DNA of 64,000 bases from an uncultured Brachyspira sp. (GTDB lineage: Bacteria; Spirochaetota; Brachyspiria; Brachyspirales; Brachyspiraceae), in NCBI RefSeq assembly GCF_944390845.1, contig NZ_CALXRM010000009.1, positions 1 through 64,000 on the forward strand, written 5' to 3'. The notes under the pieces are model-generated. The model made no database searches. It had not been told where the DNA came from and saw nothing but the letters and a program-made list of their open reading frames with translations. Each line of letters opens with the position of its first letter. Position 1 is the stretch's first letter. Shown in pieces: positions 33,340 through 42,921 of the stretch. A program made the position numbers and the translations under genes.

Positions 33340-34089
33340 ATGAATAATATAAAAATAACAATACAATATGATGGTACAGATTTTTATGGCTGGCAAATAC
33401 AGCCGAATTTAAGAACAGTTCAGGGTGAGATATATAGAGCTGTACAGAAAGTATATGGCGAAAAAATTACTATATATGGCTGCGGAAGAACCGATGCGGG
33501 AGTTCATGCATTAGGACAAGTTGCTAATTTTAGAGTTCCAAAAATGCTTGTTCCTATTAATAAAGTTCATATAGCTTTGAATTCTTATTTAGATAGAGAT
33601 ATAAGAATAATAAAGGCTGAAGAAATGGAAGATGATTTCAATGCAAGAGCTTCAGCTACATTCAGGGAATATTTGTATATTGTTCAAAATAGTTCTACTT
33701 CATTTCCTTTTTATGAGCGTTACAGTTGGTTTTACAGAAAGAATGTTATAGATGAGAATTTAATAAATGAATATGCTAAATATTTAATAGGAGAGCATAA
33801 TTTTACTTCTTTTTGTTCTACAGAAGATGAAAATGATTCTAAATTTAGATATTTAGAGAGAGTTAAAGCTATACGAAAAGGAGATACTATATATTTTATA
33901 ATAAGAGGCAATGCTTTTTTACATAATATGGTTAGAATTATAGTAGGTACTTTAGTAGAGGGGCAAAAAAAGAAAATGCCTACTAATTTTATAGAAGATA
34001 TATTAAAAAGTGAAGATAGAGCAAAAGCATTCGTTACAGCACCAGCACATGGACTTTATTTTAGGCGTGCTTTTTTTAAAAATAGTTAA
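33340..34089 (+). CDS. truA: tRNA pseudouridine synthase A
   Basis: Converts uridines 38-40 in the anticodon stem to pseudouridine. The 249-residue protein has Y-D-G-T-D-F-Y-G-W-Q-I-Q at residues 10-21 and the catalytic motif G-C-G-R-T-D-A-G-V-H-A with Asp 52. Later landmarks are F-R-E-Y-L-Y-I-V, H-N-F-T-S-F-C and F-L-H-N-M-V-R-I-I-V-G-T-L. Length is normal. The start follows the previous terminator by only a few bases with no clear ribosome site (TGGTGC upstream is weak), so its promoter may lie inside the upstream gene or it may be leaderless. Confidence 0.97.
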   Translation: MNNIKITIQYDGTDFYGWQIQPNLRTVQGEIYRAVQKVYGEKITIYGCGRTDAGVHALGQVANFRVPKMLVPINKVHIALNSYLDRDIRIIKAEEMEDDFNARASATFREYLYIVQNSSTSFPFYERYSWFYRKNVIDENLINEYAKYLIGEHNFTSFCSTEDENDSKFRYLERVKAIRKGDTIYFIIRGNAFLHNMVRIIVGTLVEGQKKKMPTNFIEDILKSEDRAKAFVTAPAHGLYFRRAFFKNS

Positions 34090-34105
34090 AATATTAAAAA
34101 AAAAC

Positions 34106-34133
34106 TTGAAATAAATTTTTTATATGTTATAAT
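34106..34133 (+). promoter_or_regulatory. Promoter of the second tRNA pair
   Basis: TTGAAA at 34106-34111, 16-base spacer, TATAAT at 34128-34133, 18 bases before the tRNA. Confidence 0.75.
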
Positions 34134-34150
34134 ATTCAACATATTCGTTT

Positions 34151-34233
34151 GGAGAGTTCGTTCAATTGGTAGAGCAGCGGTCTTGAAAACCGCCGGGCTA
34201 ACACCCATGTGGGTTCGAGTCCCACACTCTCCG
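34151..34233 (+). tRNA. tRNA-Ser (anticodon TGA)
   Basis: Acceptor GGAGAGT/ACTCTCC, anticodon stem GCGGT/ACCGC with loop CTTGAAA (anticodon TGA), long variable arm, T loop TTCGAGT. Class II. Confidence 0.95.
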
Positions 34234-34258
34234 ATTTGTTATTAGCTTCTTTTTATAA

Positions 34259-34331
34259 GGGGCTTTAGCTCATCAGGATAGAGCACTGGTTTCCTAAACC
34301 GGGTGGGCAGGTTCGAGTCCTGTAAGCCCCA
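34259..34331 (+). tRNA. tRNA-Arg (anticodon CCT)
   Basis: Acceptor GGGGCTT/AAGCCCC, D arm GCTC...GAGC, anticodon stem CTGGT/ACCGG with loop TTCCTAA (anticodon CCT), T loop TTCGAGT. CCA is not encoded. The KdsC-like gene starts 29 bases after it, so they may share a transcript. Confidence 0.94.
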
Positions 34332-34360
34332 AAGAGTTATCCTAATTAAAGATTCTGAAA

Positions 34361-34912
34361 ATGAGTATCAATGATTCTATTTCATATTTATTCAATATCA
34401 ATAAGCTTAAAAAAATAAAATTATTTGTTTCTGATATAGATGGTGTTATGACCGATGGAAGATTAATATTCGATGATAATGGTGTCGAAAGTAAATTTTT
34501 TCATACCCAAGATGGAATGGGGGTTGTAATGGCTTTAAAGTCTGGTATTAAAATTGCTGTTATATCTGGAAGCAATTCTAATGCTATAAAGACTAGATTC
34601 GATAAATTTAAAAAACATGGTTTTGAAGATTTAATACTTGGCGAAGAAAATAAAATGCCTGTTATTTTGACTTTGATAGAGAAATATGGTTTAAATAAAG
34701 AAGAAGTGGCATATATTGGCGACGATTTAATAGATTTAAAAGTTATGAAATATGTTGGGGTTTCTTTTACTCCTAAAGATTCAACTGATGAGGCTAGAAA
34801 GGCTGCCGATATAATAGTAAGTAAGAAAGGCGGATATGGAGCTTTTAGAGTTGCTGTCGATATGATTTTAAAGGCTAAAGGTATTTATAATGAGATTATT
34901 AAACAATTTTAA
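34361..34912 (+). CDS. kdsC: KdsC-type HAD phosphatase
   Basis: Predicted to remove phosphate from Kdo-8-phosphate, the last step before Kdo activation for lipooligosaccharide. 183 residues with the HAD nucleophile motif S-D-I-D-G-V-M-T-D-G (Asp 25, Asp 27), A-V-I-S-G-S-N-S, a Lys-containing L-G-E-E-N-K region and Y-I-G-D-D-L-I-D-L for magnesium. The short cap-less form with D-G-V-x-T-D-G is specific to KdsC-like enzymes; a nonulosonate phosphatase is a close alternative. Its end overlaps the LptC-like gene by 23 bases, placing it in an LPS export operon and supporting the Kdo role. Confidence 0.88.
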   Translation: MSINDSISYLFNINKLKKIKLFVSDIDGVMTDGRLIFDDNGVESKFFHTQDGMGVVMALKSGIKIAVISGSNSNAIKTRFDKFKKHGFEDLILGEENKMPVILTLIEKYGLNKEEVAYIGDDLIDLKVMKYVGVSFTPKDSTDEARKAADIIVSKKGGYGAFRVAVDMILKAKGIYNEIIKQF

Positions 34913-35465
34913 TATATTAATATCTTTTTTGTTATGTATATTCTTTATTTCATGTACTAATTTTAAAGAACTTGGAAAAGAATTTGAAGCAAAAGATGAT
35001 TTTGTACCTCCGCCAGATATGGAATTTTATGGATTCAGACGGGAAAGTTATGATACAAATTTCAAACAATTAGATTCTTATGCTACTAATGCTAAATTTT
35101 ATAATAAAAAGAAAATAGTTGAACTTTATGACAGCAGAACATATACTTATGACTCAAATCACACAATAGCTGCTAGTATTTTAGGTAAATTTGTTACTAT
35201 AAATCAAGAAACATTATTTGCTCAAATATATACAAATGTAGTTGCAAAATCTTCGAATAATACAACTCTTTATACAGAGTATTTGCAATGGGATAATAAA
35301 AAACAAAAATTTAAAAGTCCAGTTCCTATACGTGTAGAACAGGAAGACGGAAGCTGGCTTACAGGCAGCAGTATGGAAGGGGATATGGGCTTAGAGCATA
35401 TTACGATATATAATGAAGTTGATGAAGGTGATGCTATAGGAGTGCCTATTGCTGAAGATCAATAA
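34890..35465 (+). CDS. lptC: LptC-like lipoprotein
   Basis: LptC hands lipopolysaccharide from the inner-membrane extractor to LptA. The 191-residue protein starts with a hydrophobic stretch and lipobox F-I-S-C (Cys 22), followed by a Glu/Asp/Pro-rich segment and a beta-rich domain with A-T-N-A-K-F-Y, I-V-E-L-Y-D and L-Y-T-E-Y-L-Q-W-D, similar to LptC strand patterns. Most LptCs are anchored by a membrane helix; lipid anchoring is also known. Assignment rests on fold pattern and place between kdsC and an LptA-like gene, overlapping both. No LptB ATPase is in this window. Confidence 0.68.
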   Translation: MRLLNNFNILISFLLCIFFISCTNFKELGKEFEAKDDFVPPPDMEFYGFRRESYDTNFKQLDSYATNAKFYNKKKIVELYDSRTYTYDSNHTIAASILGKFVTINQETLFAQIYTNVVAKSSNNTTLYTEYLQWDNKKQKFKSPVPIRVEQEDGSWLTGSSMEGDMGLEHITIYNEVDEGDAIGVPIAEDQ

Positions 35466-36792
35466 AGTTTTTTTAGTTGTATTAATTTTATTTATATTCG
35501 CATTAACTTTAATTGCTCAATCAAGAAGAAGTGCTGATAAATTTACATTCAATAATAAAACAAAAGTTTTTCAATATACAGGTAATGCAAAATTAGAAGA
35601 TACATCTGCTGTTATTACAAGTCATGTTATGACTTTTTATCAGGAAACAGAATTAGCTACATTCAGCGGCGGAGTTAGACTTTTAAGTAAAACAAATGGT
35701 TCTACAATAACAGGCGGTTATGCTAGTTATAATGGAAAAACAAGATATGCTTATGTTAAAAATAAACCAGTATTGAAATCTCCTACAAATAATATGACAA
35801 TAAGAAGTTCTTTTATGGAAAGAGACTTTAATACTCCTATTGCAAAAGCTATAAGTAATGTTCATTTGACTCATGTTGATAGGGAAAGTAAAAGGAAAAC
35901 TGATGGATATTCTGATAATTTAATATATGATATGGATAAAGAAACGGCTCTTTTAACAGGAAATCCTAGACTTTATCAAGGTTCTGATAAATTAGAGGGT
36001 GAAATATTGGAATATAATGCCAAAAATTCAACAGCTAATGTTATGGGCAGAGGTAAGATATACGTACTTCAGACAAATAATTATATTAATTCTGGGGAAA
36101 CTAATAAAAAGAAAAGTAATGTTAGTAATTATAATATTATAGTTGCAGATAGATTATTTTTAAACGAATATGGCGGCAAAGATAATCAGACTCGTACCTT
36201 ATATGCTTATGGCAATGTAACAGCCTTTTTCTATGAAGAAAATATGATACTTAAAGGCGGTTATATAGAATATGAAATCGATAATGAACATATATATATG
36301 TATCAAGACCCTTCTGTAAGAATACCAGACAGAGGAATTATTGCCTTTGGAGAATGGATAGAATATAAAAAAGATGAGCAATTTAAAGATGTAATATTTC
36401 ACAATGATGTTGTAATGATTGATTATGATGAGAGTTTATCTTTAGAGGGGGATTTACTTCATTTAGACCCAGACACAAAAGTTGCTACAGTAATAGGTTC
36501 TCCTAAAGCCTATGTTGAAGATAGAAGTATAAAAATTACTTCAGTTACTATGCAGATGTTTAATGATGAAGAAAAACTGCGTGCTAATGGTAATGTATAT
36601 GTAGAAGGAAAAGATATGAATTCTCAAAGTGCTTGGGCAACTTATTTTGATAAGCAAAAATATTTAAGACTTTGGGGTGAAAAACCTTATTTAAAACAAA
36701 AAGATAGTGTTGTAAGAGCCAGAGAAATAAAGTATTTTATAGATACCCAAAAAATAGAAGCTACAGGTGTTAGCGGTGAAATACCTCAGTAA
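35449..36792 (+). CDS. lptA: LptA/OstA-like LPS transport protein
   Basis: A periplasmic bridge for lipopolysaccharide built of stacked beta strands. 447 residues, with a signal to about 23, then OstA-type repeats: F-T-F-N-N-K-T-K-V-F-Q-Y-T-G-N-A-K-L-E-D and A-T-F-S-G-G-V-R-L-L, N-P-R-L-Y-Q-G-S-D-K-L-E-G-E, and several more cycles of the same kind. It is two to three times longer than E. coli LptA, so it may carry several OstA modules and span more of the periplasm. It starts with TTG at 35449 preceded by AGGAG, overlapping the upstream gene by 17 bases. Confidence 0.75.
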   Translation: MLKINKVFLVVLILFIFALTLIAQSRRSADKFTFNNKTKVFQYTGNAKLEDTSAVITSHVMTFYQETELATFSGGVRLLSKTNGSTITGGYASYNGKTRYAYVKNKPVLKSPTNNMTIRSSFMERDFNTPIAKAISNVHLTHVDRESKRKTDGYSDNLIYDMDKETALLTGNPRLYQGSDKLEGEILEYNAKNSTANVMGRGKIYVLQTNNYINSGETNKKKSNVSNYNIIVADRLFLNEYGGKDNQTRTLYAYGNVTAFFYEENMILKGGYIEYEIDNEHIYMYQDPSVRIPDRGIIAFGEWIEYKKDEQFKDVIFHNDVVMIDYDESLSLEGDLLHLDPDTKVATVIGSPKAYVEDRSIKITSVTMQMFNDEEKLRANGNVYVEGKDMNSQSAWATYFDKQKYLRLWGEKPYLKQKDSVVRAREIKYFIDTQKIEATGVSGEIPQ

Positions 36793-37741
36793 TATAATAA
36801 TTTTGATATCTTTGTTTTTATTATCATGTCATGAAAGTACTGAACCTTTAAAAAAAGAAAAAAAATATGAAGTAAACATAACTTATATTGAAGATGATGC
36901 TATATCAGCTTTTAAGCCTAGAGATTTTTTAGATATTTTTGATGATGATTTGTCCAAACTTACTTATGATATTTTAGGTTATAATATTAAATATAATTTA
37001 AAGAATGGTATTGCAGATGAGGCATTTTATAGAGCCAATAGAAAAATAATAGTCAATAATGCAGATATATTCAAAAGTAATTTTATAGATATAAAAAATA
37101 TAGATTATAATGAATTAGAAAAAAATATAGTTTATTCGCTTTCTAACGAAACGAGTTTTAATATAAAAAGGTTATTTGGATACGAATATGGAACTCCTTT
37201 ATACACTATAGCTCAAAGTATAGCACCATCTTATGTAGAAAGCATACTTGATGTTTGGAGTACACCTTTACAAACTAGAAAAGAGTTATTGGTAGGCAAT
37301 AGATTTATGATTTATACTGCTTTATATTGGAGAATGATAGCTAATGAATTTAAAGATTCATCTATAATTATTGTAAATATGCCTCTTACAGCAAATTATG
37401 TTGGCATGAGTGTCAAGTCTATTGCTGATGGAGGTTTTGTAGATAGATTGGTACTTGAGAATAATAAAATCAGACCTTGTAAATCAATAGCTATAATTAG
37501 TACCTATCATTTTTTGCAGTCTAATGCAGATTATGAAACAATAAAAGATATGTTCTCTTATTACATTGTTCAAACTATTGCAATGATGTTCCCAAAATAT
37601 GATATTCATGAAGATAAACATTCTATAATGGCTGAAGTAAATAGATTCGATTATGTTAACTGGTATAGTAATATAGTTAACTTCCAATTAAAAACCCCAT
37701 ATAAAACAATCAAAGAATATAAAGATAATATAAAAATGTAA
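36767..37741 (+). CDS. Unknown lipoprotein in the LPS transport operon
   Basis: A 324-residue protein with a hydrophobic start and lipobox L-F-L-L-S-C. I favour the GTG at 36776, eight bases after AGG, over the GTG at 36767; both overlap the LptA-like gene. The mature part is mixed alpha/beta, with N-I-T-Y-I-E-D-D-A-I-S-A-F near the start and Y-V-G-M-S-V-K-S-I-A-D-G-G-F-V-D in the middle. I recognise no family. Its overlap with LptA-like and LptC-like genes suggests a role in lipooligosaccharide export or in the outer membrane. Confidence 0.7.
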   Translation: MLAVKYLSNIIILISLFLLSCHESTEPLKKEKKYEVNITYIEDDAISAFKPRDFLDIFDDDLSKLTYDILGYNIKYNLKNGIADEAFYRANRKIIVNNADIFKSNFIDIKNIDYNELEKNIVYSLSNETSFNIKRLFGYEYGTPLYTIAQSIAPSYVESILDVWSTPLQTRKELLVGNRFMIYTALYWRMIANEFKDSSIIIVNMPLTANYVGMSVKSIADGGFVDRLVLENNKIRPCKSIAIISTYHFLQSNADYETIKDMFSYYIVQTIAMMFPKYDIHEDKHSIMAEVNRFDYVNWYSNIVNFQLKTPYKTIKEYKDNIKM

Positions 37742-38002
37742 TTACATTAAAAATAGTATAAATTAACTATATAAAAATAAACATTATCTGATAAATGTCT
37801 ATAAAAAATAATACAAAATGAAAAAAATGTCTAGAAAATATGTATAAAATGTATAAAATTCTACATATGTAAATAAACATAATAGTAAATTTGTCGTAAA
37901 TTTATATAAAATACTATTTACTTAAAGTAAAAAGAAGTTACAATTTGCATATAAACATTTTATATATTTTGTCGATTTTTAAAAAAGTGGGAGAAAATTC
38001 TT

Positions 38003-38827
38003 ATGAAGAAAATATTAATCTATTTATTATTATTATCAAGCTTTTCAGCGGCTTACGGATTTGAGGAAGGTTTTATTTGGGCATTAAAGGCAAACTTTAA
38101 TGGAACAGCAACTATGCCTTCAATAAGTCAGGAAGATTTGGATAAGATAGGTGCAGCATTTATGAAAGGTTCTGTAGGTTACACTATGGACGGAGAAGCA
38201 GAACTAGGTTATTTGTTTGGTTCTCAAAGATGGTTTGGCGGATTAGACCCTGCTAAATTCAGCGGTATGAGTTTATTTGGTTCTATAGGTGTAGGTAATG
38301 GATTTGCAGGACAGGTTGCAGGAAATACTATAGACGGAGTAAGTGCTGATATGTATATCAATGTTAGTTATGCTCCAGTAATAAGTTTTGGTATAGGTAC
38401 TAAAGCTTATTTCTTAAACAGCAGATTAGCATTAGGTCTTCATATCGGAGGTAAATTAATAGCGGACTTATCTCCTGAATATTTAGCTTATTGTAACAAT
38501 AGTGAGATAATGTCTCCAGAAATCGGAGAAATAATAGTTACTGATTTTATGATTAAAAATATGAACCCTGTTATGTTCAGTATTAAATTTATGATAGAAT
38601 ACAATCAGCCTATCAATGACAGAGTAGAAGTAATATTAGGAGCTTATACAAGATTTAACATATACAGTCCTAAATATATAACAATGCCTGATAGTTTATT
38701 AAATTTAATGAATGCTGGTTTAAGCCAATTGAATAGACCTGCATTTGATCCTACAACACAGTTAAAATCTTATTATATAAACTCATTAGATTTCGGACTT
38801 ACTATAGGTTTGGCATTTAAAGGATAA
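38003..38827 (+). CDS. Outer-membrane beta-barrel protein
   Basis: A 274-residue protein with a signal peptide (cleavage near A-Y-G-F, about 19). Strands with Gly turns alternate through the length: F-S-G-M-S-L-F-G-S-I-G-V-G, A-P-V-I-S-F-G-I-G-T-K-A-Y-F, L-G-L-H-I-G-G-K, and it ends S-L-D-F-G-L-T-I-G-L-A-F-K-G. The end resembles the end of the protein at 27513, so the two probably belong to one barrel family. GGGAG precedes the start. The next gene starts 24 bases later and codes for a large lipoprotein, likely part of the same transcript. Function unknown; surface location likely. Confidence 0.75.
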   Translation: MKKILIYLLLLSSFSAAYGFEEGFIWALKANFNGTATMPSISQEDLDKIGAAFMKGSVGYTMDGEAELGYLFGSQRWFGGLDPAKFSGMSLFGSIGVGNGFAGQVAGNTIDGVSADMYINVSYAPVISFGIGTKAYFLNSRLALGLHIGGKLIADLSPEYLAYCNNSEIMSPEIGEIIVTDFMIKNMNPVMFSIKFMIEYNQPINDRVEVILGAYTRFNIYSPKYITMPDSLLNLMNAGLSQLNRPAFDPTTQLKSYYINSLDFGLTIGLAFKG

Positions 38828-38850
38828 TTTTTTAAATTTAAGGAAATGAT

Positions 38851-41800
38851 ATGAAAAAGAGTTATTTATTATTTTTATTAATAATATCTGTTTTTATGAT
38901 GTCTTGCGGGGGGCATTTCTTTAATCCAAGATATTATTATAATCAAAAAGATTCTGCTTCTGAAAATGAACAAGATCCGCCTTCAGGAGAAGTAGATGTT
39001 GGAGGAAGTGAAAACATTCCTGAAGAAGAGGATCCATTTAAAGTTGGTGAATGGAATGATATTAATTATAGATTTGACGGTAATAAAATATTAGACTTTT
39101 TATTCGGTGCAAGTTTTGACGGAAAAAATGTTCCAGTTTATACATTCTTTAAAGACGGTACACAATGGGCAGTTTCAGATGCGTTAACAGCAGAGAAAAA
39201 ATATAATGCTAAAGACGGAGCAAATAAAGCCCAAGGTTATGAAATTACTAAGGCTACATTCTATAGATATGACTATAAAAATCCATTAGTTGATCCAGAA
39301 AGTACTTATAACCAGTCAGAAAGAATGGGAAGATTTTTGTTCTATAGACTTAAAGGTGAGGCTGTTATTGTTCCATTAAATAACTATTTGATAGCAATTG
39401 ATGTTTATTCAAAATTAGTATTTGCTTATGGTAAAATAACTAAAACAGACTCAAAATTGGGACAATATTATCCTACAGCATTTGAAGCGGTAGAGCTTTG
39501 GGGTGATAAAAGACCTTTCTATGAATACGACCCTATAGGTTTCATGAAATATAATGAAACAGAGGATAAATTAGAATTGGTTTTGTATAGAGAATATCAG
39601 GAAGAAATGGCTAAAGATGCTAATGCATTTTTCCCTCAAGTTCATGACTCTACAAGAGATATAGCAGGATATACAGATAAGGAAAGTGCAGGACGTTCTC
39701 CTTACTATTATGTAAATGTGGCAGATATCAAACCTGAAGATATATTAGAACAGTTCAAAGGTAAAACTTATGGTATAAGATCTGGTTTAACTCTTTATAC
39801 ATATAAATTCTCTGAAGACGGAAAACAAGTTACTATAACATTAGATCATTTCTATGACGGAAAAACATCAGAAAAAACTTATGATTATGTAGAAGTTACT
39901 GGTGCTACTTCATTGAAATACGGAGATATAACAATCACAGGACTAGAAAGCTATGCTAAAGTAAGAGATAGCATTAATAATGTATCAGCTGAATTAGACT
40001 ATGTTGATCCGGGTCCTGAATTTGTATACAGAGTAAGAGGAAAAGTATATGATGCTGAAGATGGAAGTTATTCATATAAATTCAATATAGATGGTACTAT
40101 ATTAGAATATTATAAAAATGGTAAACTTGATAAGAGATATATTTTCAATAATCAGGATGCAAGCGACAGAGCAGTATATAAAGTAGATAATGGCGGTTTA
40201 TTCTCTTATTGGGGATTAAGATTAGATGAACATGAAGGCACTAAAGATGGTGTGTTATACTGGTCAGTTGGAGCAGGCAGTTCCCCTGGCGGTACTAAAA
40301 CTGAAGGAGTAACTTCAACTCCAGGATATTTGAATGTAGATCAATCTGTAATAGAATTCTTTACAGATGAAGTTGCTAATAAAGTATATGCTTTCAGAGA
40401 TTATAAAGGTACACCTGGCGATGGAAGAAGTTTAAAAACTTTCAAATATCAGTTCAGCAGCGATGGTAAAACTATTACATATATAGAAAGCATACCTAAA
40501 CAGGAAGATACTTCTGTAACTTATACATTAGTAGAAGATAAAGGTAAAACAGCAATATACAGCCTTGATGGTCAGCAGTATACATTTACTCTTCAAAGTG
40601 GTGGAATACATTTGATGAAAAATGATGAAGCTGCAGGCGAGCTTAACTTCCAAGACAGAGGTGCATATTTCTTGGATATAGTTTCAGGTACTACTTATTA
40701 TGCACCTGACGGAAGCTATAAATATATATTTGATGCAGGCGGAAAAAATCTTACTTATGTTTATCCAAGCGGAGAAGAGATTACATATACTATAACTGAT
40801 AATGTAGGAAGTTCAGGATCAGATTATACTAAAGCTGTTTATATAGAAAACGGTGCTTTGATATTCAAATACTGGGCTTTAAGAATTAATAAAACTGGTA
40901 CTATGATACAAATGTCTACAGGTGCTTTGGCTACTGCAGGCGACATACTTAATTCTGCAGCTTACGGATATGAAGCTTATCTTACTGAGCAGGGTGGTGT
41001 ATCAGTAGACAGATTTATGGCTTCAGTGGCAGGACAGACTTATAAGATGAGAAATCAGGATAACAGCTATTTGATGCAGTATTATACATTCTCTTCTGCT
41101 GGTAACTACATAATACATGTTGTTACTAATACTAAGACAGATAAGCAGACTAGCTCAAATATGTACTATAATTATCAGGCTGTAGATAAAGCTGTTAAGG
41201 GTATGTATGAAGAGCAGATTCCTACAAAACAGAATAAAACATTTGAGCTTAAAAATTCTAATAATGAACTTCATTTAGAAGGAAAATTAGTAGGTTATCT
41301 AAACTATGAAGATCCTGGAATAAGCTTTACTGACAGAGTAGCAGGAAAAACTTATAAAGATAAATACGGCAACTATGAATATAGATTCGATGTTTCCGGT
41401 AAAATATTATACCATTACAAGAATAATGAGCTTGTTGATACATATAATTTCTCTGCTGAATATAAAAACAGCGATAAAGCAGAGTATACAACAGATGGAA
41501 GTTGGTATTGGGGATTGAGATTAGATACTGATACTGAAACTGGTACTGAAGACGGAGTATTATATTGGTCATTTGGAGCTTCTCCTATAGCTGGTGCTAC
41601 AAGTGCTATATCACACTATGCTGGTTATTTGGAACCGCAGACTGTAGTTGCTAACTTTATAGATAGATTAAAAAGTAAAACTTATAAGTTCAGAGATACT
41701 AGCGAGTACATTAACACAGATAAATCCGCATTGCCTGGTGATTATACAAAACCTACTGGTAAGAGCTTGATATTGTATAGCTATGCATTTGATTCTGCAG

Positions 41801-42393
41801 CTAATAAATTAACTTATACAGCTGCTACATGGAACGGAAGCACAGAAACAATAGAATATACTTTAAGAGCACAAACAGAAACAGATGCATCATATACTTC
41901 AGACAATGGGCAGTCTATTACAGTTGCTCTTCCTGGTAATGATGATACTCTTCATAAGAAGGAAGGATCATCTTCTACAGAGGTTGGAAAGACTTCATTT
42001 GTAGATAATGGTCCAATATTCACTGATAGGGTTAGAGGGGCTGAATTTACTAAAGCTGAAGAGTATAATGGATATAAGAATGTAACCTATAAATTTAGTG
42101 AAGATGGTACTCAATGCACTCTAAGTTATCAAGAAAAAGGTATATTTGGTAGTTGGAGTGATACAAAGACGCTAGTTTATAGTTTAAGCCGATATGATAA
42201 TAATGAAGCCAATCATTATAATGCTGCTTATGGTGTTCCAGAAGGTACAAGTGGTACTCTTGGAGATATTAGACATGGCTGGATAGTGTTAGAAGGTGAG
42301 AATACTATAAAAATAAGTGCTAAGTATGGTACTATAATAACTCCTGGTTCTGGAAGTTCTTATGTTCTAGATGCCACTAGAGTCACTAAATAA
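38851..42393 (+). CDS. Large repeat-containing surface lipoprotein, 1180 residues
   Basis: Lipobox M-M-S-C (Cys 19), then G-G-H-F-F-N-P-R-Y-Y-Y-N-Q and an acidic/Gly linker. Residues 30-300 resemble the lipoprotein at 43444 (shared N-P-R-Y-Y-Y and Y-N-x-S-E-R and Y-D-P-x-G-x and G-R-S-P-Y motifs). From about 300 to the end come beta-rich repeats of roughly 95 residues, marked by D-x-G-P-x-F-x-D-R-V-x-G-K-x-Y, then G-x-Y-x-Y-x-F-x-x-x-G and Y-W-G-L-R-L. Two subtypes alternate, about five or six pairs. No enzyme motif is evident. Such repeats fit adhesion or surface shielding. Base composition is slightly richer in GC than its surroundings. Confidence 0.78.
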   Translation: MKKSYLLFLLIISVFMMSCGGHFFNPRYYYNQKDSASENEQDPPSGEVDVGGSENIPEEEDPFKVGEWNDINYRFDGNKILDFLFGASFDGKNVPVYTFFKDGTQWAVSDALTAEKKYNAKDGANKAQGYEITKATFYRYDYKNPLVDPESTYNQSERMGRFLFYRLKGEAVIVPLNNYLIAIDVYSKLVFAYGKITKTDSKLGQYYPTAFEAVELWGDKRPFYEYDPIGFMKYNETEDKLELVLYREYQEEMAKDANAFFPQVHDSTRDIAGYTDKESAGRSPYYYVNVADIKPEDILEQFKGKTYGIRSGLTLYTYKFSEDGKQVTITLDHFYDGKTSEKTYDYVEVTGATSLKYGDITITGLESYAKVRDSINNVSAELDYVDPGPEFVYRVRGKVYDAEDGSYSYKFNIDGTILEYYKNGKLDKRYIFNNQDASDRAVYKVDNGGLFSYWGLRLDEHEGTKDGVLYWSVGAGSSPGGTKTEGVTSTPGYLNVDQSVIEFFTDEVANKVYAFRDYKGTPGDGRSLKTFKYQFSSDGKTITYIESIPKQEDTSVTYTLVEDKGKTAIYSLDGQQYTFTLQSGGIHLMKNDEAAGELNFQDRGAYFLDIVSGTTYYAPDGSYKYIFDAGGKNLTYVYPSGEEITYTITDNVGSSGSDYTKAVYIENGALIFKYWALRINKTGTMIQMSTGALATAGDILNSAAYGYEAYLTEQGGVSVDRFMASVAGQTYKMRNQDNSYLMQYYTFSSAGNYIIHVVTNTKTDKQTSSNMYYNYQAVDKAVKGMYEEQIPTKQNKTFELKNSNNELHLEGKLVGYLNYEDPGISFTDRVAGKTYKDKYGNYEYRFDVSGKILYHYKNNELVDTYNFSAEYKNSDKAEYTTDGSWYWGLRLDTDTETGTEDGVLYWSFGASPIAGATSAISHYAGYLEPQTVVANFIDRLKSKTYKFRDTSEYINTDKSALPGDYTKPTGKSLILYSYAFDSAANKLTYTAATWNGSTETIEYTLRAQTETDASYTSDNGQSITVALPGNDDTLHKKEGSSSTEVGKTSFVDNGPIFTDRVRGAEFTKAEEYNGYKNVTYKFSEDGTQCTLSYQEKGIFGSWSDTKTLVYSLSRYDNNEANHYNAAYGVPEGTSGTLGDIRHGWIVLEGENTIKISAKYGTIITPGSGSSYVLDATRVTK

Positions 42394-42415
42394 ATATTGT
42401 TATAACTAAAAAATC

Positions 42416-42453
42416 AAGCGGGGAGGGAATTAAAAAACTCTCTCCGCTTTTTT
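42416..42453 (+). terminator. Terminator after the large lipoprotein
   Basis: AAGCGGGGAGGGA pairs with TCTCTCCGCTT across an A-rich loop, then TTTTTTATT. Confidence 0.88.
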
Positions 42454-42519
42454 ATTGGCTATATTTACAAACAAAATTTTTTTTATATAATATAATTTAT
42501 ATAATGTTAGGATGGAAAA

Positions 42520-42921
42520 ATGATAAAAAAATCTATACTTTTTATAATATTTTTGGTGTTAGTTTCATGCAGTTCCCCTTATGGCGGGGCTGGAGGTGTT
42601 AAATTCAGCAATAGAAAAGGCATTTATGAAGATGAGGCAAAAAAGGTTGCTGTTGAGATTAATGACAAAGAAAATAATAATTTAATAATTACTGTTCTTG
42701 GTAATACAGCAGGAGATGTAATTATTAATGAAACTTTGAGCGTTAATTCTGAAGCTTCAGGTATATATATGACTGTAAAATCACAGCTGTATGAAGGCTA
42801 TACTTATATGCTCAATTTAGGAAATAATGCTAATAATATATTTATTACTATAAAAGACGGACAAGGTAATGATATAATATTTAATGAAAAATTATCAAAA
42901 CAAAAAAATAATAATTTTTAA
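42520..42921 (+). CDS. Small lipoprotein of unknown function
   Basis: A 133-residue protein with lipobox L-V-S-C (Cys 17) then S-S-P-Y-G-G-A-G-G. The mature sequence has a short Gly linker and a beta-rich domain (A-V-E-I-N-D-K-E-N-N-N-L-I-I-T-V-L-G). The C-terminal codons K-N-N-N-F are part of a tandem-duplicated DNA block (next entry), so the end of this gene was copied downstream without the rest. No family recognised. AGGAT lies close before the start. It probably sits on the surface or in the periplasm beside the two large lipoproteins. Confidence 0.72.
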   Translation: MIKKSILFIIFLVLVSCSSPYGGAGGVKFSNRKGIYEDEAKKVAVEINDKENNNLIITVLGNTAGDVIINETLSVNSEASGIYMTVKSQLYEGYTYMLNLGNNANNIFITIKDGQGNDIIFNEKLSKQKNNNF

